From Macrotis lagotis (taxonomy: Eukaryota; Chordata; Mammalia; Peramelemorphia; Peramelidae), in contig NC_133659.1 in assembly GCF_037893015.1 (NCBI RefSeq), forward strand, positions 16,664,746 through 16,728,745: DNA of 64,000 bases, given 5' to 3'. The notes beneath the pieces were generated by a model that worked only from the letters and a program-made list of their open reading frames with translations, did no database searches and was not told the origin of the DNA. Shown here piece after piece: positions 1 through 9,800 of the stretch; position 1 is the stretch's first letter, and each line of letters starts with the position of its first letter. The position numbers and the translations under genes are program-made.

Positions 1-560
1 CCCACTGCTGGGGAATGGCTGAACAGTTTGTGGTGTGGGACTGAGATGAACCGGGAAATGATGAACAGGATGCTCTCAGTGAAAAACTTATGTGAGCAGG
101 TGCAACTGTAACACGCATGAAATACAAAGTAACAACACTGTTGCAGGCTGATCAGCTAATGGAAATGTACTATACACTGAGACACACATATGTATAGACA
201 CACACGTGCACAAAGATACAAAGTAGCCCCGCTGCCGGCTGATCAGCCCTGGGACGCGGACGGTCGCTTGCGGGCCACGCGCAGACCCGGACGCGCGCTC
301 GGCTGCATGCGCTCCCTCCTGCGCCAGAATCAGCCCGAAGCAGCAGGCTCCTTCACTTTATTTTTCTCGAGTCGTCTCTTTTTGGGGGGAGGGGGGCGTG
401 TTGACTTTCCCAGCCCGACGTGCCGGTTCTCCCGAGCGCCCAGCTTTCTCAAAGCGAGGGTGGGGGAGAGAATGTGGGACGCGCAGGGGGGCGCCGCGGG
501 CCCTTTAAGGGGGTTCCCGCCCCCGGCCTCGCCCCGCCCCTCGGGCCGCCGGAGGTCCCG
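1..560. other. 5' flank of TM2D1, no gene seen
   Basis: AT-rich up to about 220, then abruptly GC- and CpG-rich. Open frames on both strands here (for example 190-738) have low-complexity Arg/Pro/Gly translations produced by the GC composition and are not credible genes. Two related blocks (about 121-157 and 217-248) share ACAAAGTA and GGCTGATCAGC, as if one had been duplicated. In human the neighbour upstream of TM2D1 is the oppositely oriented PATJ gene (from memory); none of its coding sequence is visible here. Confidence 0.6.
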
Positions 561-580
561 GCCGCGGCGGCGGCGGCGGC

Positions 581-602
581 GGAAGCGGAAGCGGAAGCGG
601 AA
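581..602 (+). promoter_or_regulatory. Four tandem GGAAGC ETS-type motifs in the core promoter
   Basis: GGAA cores occur at 581, 587, 593 and 599, each in a CGGAAG context, repeating every 6 bp. CGGAAG is the core recognised by ETS factors such as GABPA and ELK1, and clustered copies are common close to start sites of TATA-less CpG-island genes. The cluster ends 36 bp before the start codon, followed by a TGACGCG half-site-like motif at 621. Transcription probably starts inside or just after this cluster. Confidence 0.55.
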
Positions 603-638
603 GCGGGCGGGCGCGGCGGGTGACGCGCCAGTTCCAGC

Positions 639-820
639 ATGGCGGCTCCGGAGGCCGCGGCCTCCGCCGCCGCCGCCCCCGCCCCCGCCCCCGCCCCCGG
701 CCCCGGGCTGCTGGGCCTCCTGTGGCTGGTGTCCGTGACCGTGAGCGCGGGGCCGTGGGGGGCGGCGGCCGCCGCGGGGGGCGACGACACGCTCAAGTGC
801 GAGGACCTGAGAGTGGGACA
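639..820 (+). CDS. TM2D1: TM2D1 coding exon 1 (signal peptide)
   Basis: The start ATG at 639 has a good Kozak context (A at -3, G at +4) and is the first in-frame ATG of the island. It encodes residues 1-60 and two bases of Gln61: an Ala-rich stretch with four Ala-Pro steps, a Leu/Val/Trp hydrophobic core, then the conserved block LKCEDLRVGQ. Compared with human, the N-terminal Ala/Pro part is expanded and is the least conserved part of the protein. The exon ends after CA, before ATATCC, a minor-spliceosome donor; extending it to the next GT at 830 destroys the frame. Confidence 0.93.
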
Positions 821-3800
821 ATATCCTCTGTAGAGGCGGGGGCGCGGGGGGGGCACCTAGGACCCCGGAGCCCGGCTTAGAACCGGCTTAGAACCGGGCC
901 CGCCTCGGGGCGGGGGGGGGCGCACCTAGGACTCCGGAGCCCGGCTTAGAACCGGGCCCGCCTCGCACCTAGGACCCCGGAGCCCGGCTTAGAACCGGGC
1001 CCGCCTCGGGGCGGGGGTGGGGGGCGCACCTAGGACCCTGGAGCCCGGCTTAGAACCGGGCCCGCCTCGCACCTAGGACCCCGGAGCCCGGCTTAGAACC
1101 GGCTTAGAACCGGGCCCGCCTCGCACCTAGGACCCCGGAGCCCGGCTTAGAACCGGGCCCGCCTCGGGGCGGGGGGGGGGCGCACCTAGGAGCCCGGCTT
1201 AGAACCGGCTTAGAACCGGGCCCGCCTCGGGGCGGGGGGGGGCGCACCTAGGACCCTGGAGCCCGGCTTAGAACCGGGCCCGCCTCGCACCTAGGACCCC
1301 GGAGCCCGGCTTAGAACCGGCTTAGAACCGGGCCCGCCTCGGGGTGGGGGGGGCACACCTAGGACCCTGGAGCCCAGCTTAGAACCGGCTTAGAACCGGG
1401 CCCACCTCGGGGCGGGTGGGGGGGAGAGCACCTAGGACCCTGGAGCCCGGCTTAGAACCGGCTTAGAACCGAGCCCGCTTCGGAGGGAGGGGGGGCGCAC
1501 CTAGGACCCCGGAGCCCGGCTTAGAACCGGCTTAGAACCGGGCCCGCCTCGGGGTGGGGGGGGCACACCTAGGACCCCGGAGCCCGGCTTAGAACCGGCT
1601 TAGAACCGGGCCCGCCTTGGGGCGGGGGGGGCACACCTAGGACCCTGGAGCCCAGCTTAGAACCGGCTTAGAACCGGGCCCACCTCGGGGCGGGTGGGGG
1701 GGAGAGCACCTAGGACCCTGGAGCCCGGCTTAGAACCGGCTTAGAACCGAGCCCGCCTGGGGGGGGCGCACCTAGGGCCCCGGGCCCACCTCGGGGCGGG
1801 GGCGGCCAGGGCTTAGAGCCCAACCACCCCGGACCCCCGTGGGGCAGGGGCCCTGCCGGGGCACGAACTCAGCCTCGCCATCCCTGGGAAGGGGACCCCG
1901 ATCTAGAGCCACCTACAGGGGCCTCGAACCCAGGCTAGCCGTCTGGGGAGAGGGGACTGGTGACCCCGATCTCCAGTGCTTGTGCGTCTAGAACCTAGCC
2001 TCACCATCCCCAGGAGGGGGCTCAGAACCTCAGCCAGCCTGCCCTGGGAAAGAGGGCCATAGAACTGAGGTGCCGGTGAGGAAAGCTAGAATGTCCACGT
2101 AGAGCCAGGGACTCTAGAAATCCTCCCCAGCGCCGGGCGGGGGCCTAGAACACCGGAGCAGGAGGGGCCCCGAGCATGCGGGCCTTCCCTGGGAGGGGAG
2201 CCTAGAACATCAGGGCAGGGACCCCTTGCTCTCTCAAGGGAGCCTCGAACGCAACATCAGCACCAGGTTTTCAGGGCTGGAGGGAAATCTAGAACACAGG
2301 ATGTCAGAGCCTGGAGTCACCTTAGAACATAGAGTTTCAGAGTTGAAAGGCACTCTAGAGCACAGGATGTCAGAAGTAATAGGGATCCTAGAACATAGAA
2401 TGTCAGAGTTGGGAGGAACCTTGGGACATAGAACATCTGAACTAGAAGGGACCTTAGAACACCGGATGTCAGAGCTGGGGTGGACCTTAAAATATCGAAT
2501 GTCACAGATGGGAGGGAGCCTAGAACGTAAACTGTCACTGCACAGGACTTCTGAGTTAGTAGGAAACCTAGAATACAGAATGTCTGAGCTGGGAGTCACC
2601 TTACAGTATAGAAATGTAGAGCTGGAAGGGACCTTAGAATGTCGCATGTCGGAACTCAGAGGCACCTTAGACCACAGGGTGAGGGGACTGGGAGGGACCC
2701 TAGAAATCATCCTGACAGAGCTGGGGGATACCTTAGGACACCGAATGTCAGAACTCGAAGGGACCTTAGAACACAAAATGTCAGAGCTGGAAGGGACCTT
2801 AGAACACAGGATGTCAGAACTGGGAGGGACCTTAAGACACAGGATGTCAGAGCTGGGAGGGTCCTTAGGACACAGGATGTCAGAGCTGGGAGGGTCCTTA
2901 GGACACAGAATGTCTGAGCTGGGAGGAACCTTAGAACATAGAATGTTTGAGCTTGGAGGGACCTTAGAACACAGGATATTAGAGCTGGAAGAGACCTTAG
3001 AACACAGAATTTCCGAGCTGGGAGGCACCTTAGAATACAGATTATCCGAGCTGGAGGGCATTTTAGAACACAGAATGTCAGAGCTGGAGGGGGTCTTAGG
3101 ACATAGAATGTCAGGATTGGGAGGGGCCCTGGGGCATAGAATGACGCAAGTGGGAGCTACCTTAGAACACAGAATGTTAGAGCTGGGAACAACTTTAGGA
3201 CATAGGATGTCTGAGCTGGGAGGGACTTTAGAGCAGAGAATGTCTGAGCTGGGAGGGGCCTTAGAACACAGAATGGCAGAGCTAGGAGGGACCCTAGAAC
3301 ATAGAATGTCTGAGCTGGGAGCAACCTTAAAGCATCGAATGTCTGAGCTGGGATCTACCTTAGGACACAGAATGTCCGTGCTGGGTGGGTCCTTAGAACA
3401 TAGAATGTCAGAACTGGGAGGGGCCTTAGAGCAGAAGATGTCAGAGATGGAAGTGACCTTGGGACATAGAATGTCAGAGCTGGAAGTGACCTTAGAGCAT
3501 AGAATGTCGGAGCTGGAAGTGACCTTAGCACACAGAATGTCTGAGCTGGGAATGACCTTAGGCCATCGGGTGTCTGAGCTGGGGGCCACCTTTGGACATA
3601 GAATGTCAGAGTTGGAGGCAGTCTTGGCAAGAAGAGTGTGGGGATTGGGGGTGAACTTGGGATTCAGAATGCCAGAACTGGAGGGGACATTAGCATGGAG
3701 AATGTCCCAGCTGGGAGCGACCTTAGAACAGAGAATGTCCCTGCTGGGAGTGACCTTAGGACGGAGGATGTCGGAGCTGGGAGTGACTTTTGGCCTGCGG

Positions 3801-6800
3801 ACATCCCATTTGGGGATGATCTTGAGCCGCAGGATGTTGGGCCTGGGAGGGACCTTAGGATGGAGAATGTCAGAGCTAGGAAGGACCTTAGGACATAGGA
3901 TGTCACAGCTGGGAGTGACTCTGGGGTTTAGAATGTCCGAACTGGGAGGGACCTTAGGACACAGAATGGCCGAGCTGGGAGTGGCCTTGGGACATAGAAT
4001 ATCCGAGTTGGAAGCAACCTTAGGCTATAGAATGTCAGAACTGGAATCCACTTTAGAACACAGGATGTCAGAGCTGGGAGGGACCTTGGAGCACAGAATG
4101 TCCGAACTGGGAGGGACCCTGGGACGGAGGATGTCCGAGCTGGGAGGAACCTTAGAACACAAGATGTCCCAGCTGGGAGGGTCTTTAGAACACAGGATGT
4201 TAGAGCGGGGAGGAGGAATCTTAGGTCATAGAATGTCCCAGTTGGGAGGAAGCTTATAATCGCCTCAGATTTAGAGTGGAAATGGACCTTGGAGAGAGCA
4301 GCCGAGTCCTCCATTTCTTGAGGGGAGATTCCTGGTACGGGGTGAGTGACTTGTGCTCATGGTGGTCCAGTTGAGGTTCCCATGCCAACAGGGTGATGCA
4401 GGGGAGAGCCTCCAGCCCTGCCGATTTCATCACCCCACCATGGGCCACCAGGCAAGCGTGCCTCTCCCGTCTGCACCCACGGCTGCGTCCTCTCCATGGT
4501 CCCTTTCCGTTCCAGCTCTGACTCTGAAGTGGCTCCGTGTTCTCTCGCACTTGTTCTAGTTCTCAGCGCTTTGACTTCCCCTCCAGCTTTCTCTCTCATT
4601 CAGCTCACCGCCAACATTTATTAAGCCCGCGCTGTCAGAATCCGTGTGCCTTAAGCTTATGTCTTCAATGCCACCAAAGCCGCCGAGTGATAGAACTCTT
4701 AGTCTGTCTGTCTGTGTCCTCTTCTGTTTAAGTCTTACTCCGAGGCCTCACTACTGTGTGGAGCTGACTGGGTCAGGAAGGTGGAGAAGGACTTGCCTAG
4801 GGAGCGGCCCTGTTTATCAGGTCCACCATGTGAGGACCGGGCTGTCAACGCCTGGACCAAAGGGCTGCCCGCCGTTGTCTGAGGAGCGGCCGGCAGGAAC
4901 AGAGCAGTGAGGGAGGGCCCCCGAACGAAGGATGGGATTCTTCGCGTATCTGTCAGTCACCCCTGCTGGGCTGTCTCAGCTCCAGGGTCTATCTTCCCTT
5001 TTCCACATCTTAGGCATTTACGTTTTTTTGAGATGAATTGGATTCAGGATCTCACATCAGCAAGTGATTTGTCACTTGATTACAGAGTAACTTCTGAGCA
5101 GATAAAAGGATCAATGAGAAATGGTGCTGCCCTCAGGAAGCTTCTCTTCTAGTAGGGCGGATCATCCCTGGAGAGAGTCTCATCCCAGGAGTCAGGCTTC
5201 CCGGCTGCCCGGAGGGTTGTCTGAGAAAATAGGGCAGAAGGCAGGGAGGGTGCTTCTGGAGTCGGGAGCAGAGGTTGAGAGTCTTTGTTTCCATATGGGG
5301 AAAAGTCCTAGCAAGCTCTGGTCTTGTTGTCAAAGATGATGAATGATCTCCAAGAGATTCAGAAACTTCTGACGGCCGACCTGGATGCCGTGGCAGGCTG
5401 TTCACTGCCAGGAGTCCTGCCAGACCAAGTTGTCCTCTTCTCCCTCAGCCCCTCCCATAAAGAATCAAGAAGAAAATAATAATAAAGAAGAAAAAACTCA
5501 GGAATTTAATATTCTGTATCCTGAACCTCAGGTTTTTGCTGTTAGATTTATACAGTCTCATTCATTATTATCCTTCTTTTCTCTTGCATTAAGTTAAGGA
5601 TTTGGGATTTAGGCATACTAATAGTGATGTTTGTGCCTGTGCACTTTTTTTGGTTGGTTTTCTTTCCTTTTCTCCATGTGTGTGTGCTTGTATTGTATTA
5701 GAAATCTATTATCGATATGACAATACTTATATTGAAATGCAATTCAAAGTTTTCCTTAACTCTTCTAACATATTTTTGTAAAGATCCGGAAATAAATGAG
5801 GCCACTCAAGAACCTGTTAACTGCACAAATTACACAGCTCACGGTAAGATACCCGGGAAGCATAGGTTATCAAAGCAATGAAGAATAAAAAACAAAACAA
5901 ACAAACCTATTTAGAGGGGTGACCGAGAGCCAGGCTTTGTGAGGTTTGGTCAGAGACAGGCAAATGTAACCTGAGCTGAAGAAGACTGAGTAGGGAGCTG
6001 ATGGTTCGGTTCAGTATTCTGTGGAGGAGAGAGAGGACTGGTTCTTCACTGGAGGCCAGAGTTTGACCATGGGGTAGAAGTTAGAAGCAGATAGAGTTAG
6101 TTCAGTCTAAGGTGAAACCCCATCAAGCTGTACCCAAGTGGACTGCCCGGGAGGTTGCCCCTTAAGAGCTTTCTTCTGGTACAGAGGTGTTGGATCAGAG
6201 TTTTGTTTCAGATTGGGGTAGCTCTGACTCTGCAGTCATGTTGTTTGCCTAGTTAGAGCAAAATGATTTTCCTTGACGAAGAAAATGGATTGTGCCCATG
6301 TTAGTTCTCTTCTGGGTCTGAGTAGAATGATGAAAGAAACATCCTTTTGATGTGTCCTTAATGTAGCTAAACTGGTAGGTTTAGTATAGAAGTACCCACC
6401 CATGATTAATCAAATTCATTAAACACCAGTGGATGGGAATGACCAGTAAAACTTAGAAAAATAAAGTTGTAGTTATGAATGTCAATAACTAGATCTAGTT
6501 AAGTCCATATTTACCTTTGTACCTGGAAATTCAGGTTTTTAAACATTTATTAAAGTCCTTTGTGCAGATCTCTGATAATATATAACTAGGGGAAATTTTA
6601 AATTGTGTAAGGCCCCCTGCTGTCATTGAATTTAAAACCCAATAGGAGAATAACAGCTGTCTGATGGGAAATAATAGCACATGTGTGAAAGGTACGAGTT
6701 GGTACAGGATTTGCAGAAGGAAGGCTGGCATCTACCTGATGAGATCAGGAGGACTTCCCAGGGGAGCTGGAGGGGACTGGGTCAGCCCTCAAATTTTACA

Positions 6801-9800
6801 GATGAACAAACTGAGACCTGTAAAGTTAAGAAGGATTGTGTGGAGCAGAGCAGGATTTGAACCCAGATTTCCTTATTTAACATCCAGCTGTTTCTCTTAC
6901 CTACTTAGCTAATTTTTTCCTTTTTTTTTTAACTGAGATGTTACGTATAATCCTAGTGTTGGGCCCCTTCAACTCCTTTTGCTTTTTTAGAATTTTTTTC
7001 ATTTTCAGCACTATTTTCTTAAAAGGGTCTTCCCTTTCTATTCTGGATTTTTATTCTTTGATTCATGTACCATATATTTATTTCTTCTTTAGTCGCTGTT
7101 CCTTTTGACACTAAAGCTTCTCAAATACTCATTTTGAGTTACCTCTTCTAAAAACTTCTTTATTATTCCCTGGTAGATCTTTTTAAAATTTTTAAAAAAT
7201 TTATTTAAGGCAATGGGGTTAAGAATGACTTGCCTAAGGCCTCACAGCTAGGCAATTATTAAATGTCTAAGGTTGGATTTGAACTCAGGTCCTTCTGACT
7301 CCAGGGCCAGTGCTTTATCCACTGTGCCACCTAGCTGCCCCCTGACCTGGTAGATCTTTTCCCCTACCCCCCCTTTTTTGCTTTGTGTATCATTCTTAGA
7401 AGAAATAGAAAGGATAGAAGTCCCATGTAGATATTTCCTACATGAGACTTTTATAGTGAATTATGCCCTCATGATAATTTCTTTTTTAAAAGATTTTATT
7501 TATTTTGAGTTTTAAAATTTCCCCCCAATCTTATTTCCCTCCCCCCACCCCCCACAGAAGGCAATTTGCCAGTCTTTACATTGTTTCCACCTCATGATAT
7601 CTTCTTTGCCCATTTACCTTGAGAGCTCTCTAGATCTTCACCTCCCATTCTGGATATCAGTTACCTTATTTCTTTTGAGATAGGATGCTGTCTGCTGTCT
7701 ACTGAGGCACCATGCTTTCTCAGGTAGTGATCTCTCTAAGAACCAAATTCCTGTAAATTATACCCATTGTAAGGTTTCCATTTCTCATCCTATTGAATTG
7801 AGATTCTCCTGCTCCTCCTAGCCCACCTTTGTCACCTCATTAATGTCCTTTAGGCCTCTTCATTGTTTACCATTGACTCAGATACAGTCACACTTTCTCC
7901 TTTATCTTCCCTGCTCCCCTTCTCTATTCTCTTGTTCTGTAGTTTTGTGTCCCAAATGATCAAAACTACCTCAAAACTAAACAAAACCATTGTGGGTTGG
8001 GAGGGTTAATCTATGGTGTTTAGGGCTCTGATTCTCTATTGTTAGTTTTGTCACTTAACTCTGCTTTCACCCTTCTCTCCTTTAGTGAGTCTAGAAAGAA
8101 AGCTATATTCTCTGTTATTTTACCTTACTGAGTGTGGCTTTGCCCTTCTAGTTTCCCTCCTTTTTTATAGTCTTTCTGAGACTACAATAATATATCATTA
8201 CTTAGGCACTCTTTGGTGCTCTACTTCTTTTTCTTTTGGCTAGGATATTTGTAAAACTCAAATGATTCTTGTTTCTTGTCTTCAGGGAGTAGGCTCCAAG
8301 GCTTCCACACTCTTGAGGAATGTTGATTATAATGTTCAAGTTTGTAGGGTATTGTTCTTTGGAGAGCATTATTCCATTCCTTTCCATAGCTTCTGGTGAG
8401 GGGAGGATAGTCCTGTTATTTGAATTTTATTGTCTTTATATTGAAAGGTCTTTCTCCTGGTTGCTTGCAGACTTTGTGGTTTGTCTTTGTAAGTCTTAAA
8501 TTGAATGGATAGCTTGGTCCTGGAGACAGAAAGACCCGAGTTCAAGTTCAGGGAGAAGGATGTGCTGGGGGGGGGGGGTCCAAATTGAGTGACAGAATAG
8601 AAAACAGAAGTAAAAGAAACAGACATAATGGCAAGCACATTTGCTGCATGTGTGTTAGATGACCAAAATTAGATGTGCCCTGTGGGAACTGGCCATATAG
8701 AAGAGCCCTGAAAATTAGTGATTACTCAGACACATCCTCACTGTGCTCTGATTTGCCTCCGTGGTGGTCACAGAGTTTTCTCTTCCACTCCTGCCCTGAT
8801 GCCACTGCCCCCATGAGTATTAATCCCCAGGGGTGTCAGTTCTCCTAGGTCTGAATTCCATGGGGTCTACTTAATTCACTACACTTAAGTCCTCCTTCCA
8901 TGACTGTTCTTGTCTCTACTATTTGAGAATAATGGCAGTAGGGCCTTTGAATGTGGAGCTGGAGCATGTCCCCCTCACCTTTCAGAGACTTCCTGACCAG
9001 ATGTGGTCCACAACAGGGTATTATTGAGACAGAGAAGTGACTGGGGTGTGCTGGAAACATGTGCTGATGGGAGGAGGGCAGGGGAGGGAGGGAGCATCTG
9101 GCAATCCTGGAAGAGGGCCTTTGCAAAGATGTGGAGACTGGAGATGGCATTTTGAGAAGAGGGAGGACCTAATCCCTCAACCCCTGGGAGCTCTGTTATG
9201 AGGTCACTAATGCCCAGCCTGTACTTGTCCTGTTGACTGCTCCTCTCCTCTGCTAAGTGACCACCCCTCCCAGTCCTGTCCATGTGTGTGCTGGGCATCC
9301 ATGCTGCAAGTCCCCCCTTACCTCAACTCCTGCCATTTCTTGGGCTTCTCTGGTGTGTAGATTCTGTGTGGACTGTGGTGTTCCCCCATCTGTGTCCTGA
9401 AGAGGAATGTATTGGGGTTAAAATACTGGGCTTTCAAGCAGGGAGCTCCCCATATTTTTACCCTCTCCTTTGTCCCGCATAGTGGAGAGTCTGCCTGGTC
9501 TGGATTTGGAGTTTGAATCTCAGCACTAGTCAGTCTGTGTGACTCTGGACCAGTCCCTTCTGCCTTTCCAAGAGTTTCCAGCTTAGCACGACCAGGTTGC
9601 TTGGAGGCCAGTTACACATCTCTTGACTGACTGACTTTGCTGGTCTGGGTCAGTCTCCTCTTTGATGTCCAGGCATTCCAGGACGAGGCAGCCATTAGAG
9701 CCCCTTCCAACTCTCAGTTGGTGACACTGAATTTAAATTGTAAAGATCTGATCTGGACTGCAAACTGTGGGTTGATGGTTTCCTTTCCTGTCTTGCCCTG

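Larger units (their letters stand above)
225..2100. promoter_or_regulatory. CpG island covering the TM2D1 promoter and exon 1
   Basis: A long run of very high GC with frequent CpG begins near 225 and continues through exon 1 into the GC-rich tandem array of intron 1. There is no TATA box at the expected distance from the start codon. GC boxes (CCGCCCC-type, for example around 530-545) and CGG runs lie just upstream of the ATG, as is usual for a broadly expressed housekeeping promoter. The array from 854 artificially extends the island; the core promoter is probably about 480-640. Confidence 0.8.

Noticed and set aside
190..738. Open frame across the promoter with Arg/Pro/Gly-rich translation
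   Set aside because: It crosses the TM2D1 start codon in another frame, and its composition is that of CGG/CCG repeats; antisense frames here (330-821, 449-856) are equally artificial.
2639..3906. Shorter open frames of 80-92 codons in other frames of the 33-bp array
   Set aside because: They arise because the unit lacks stops in four frames and are broken every few hundred bases by indels or substitutions.
854..4258. CRISPR-like array
   Set aside because: The repeats are directly tandem with no unique spacers, in a vertebrate intron; this is minisatellite structure.
821..5783. GT-AG splicing of intron 1 (GT at 830, AG at 5782-5783)
   Set aside because: The join puts exon 2 out of frame with a stop within a few codons and loses the conserved CKDP block; the AT-AC pair fits every expectation.
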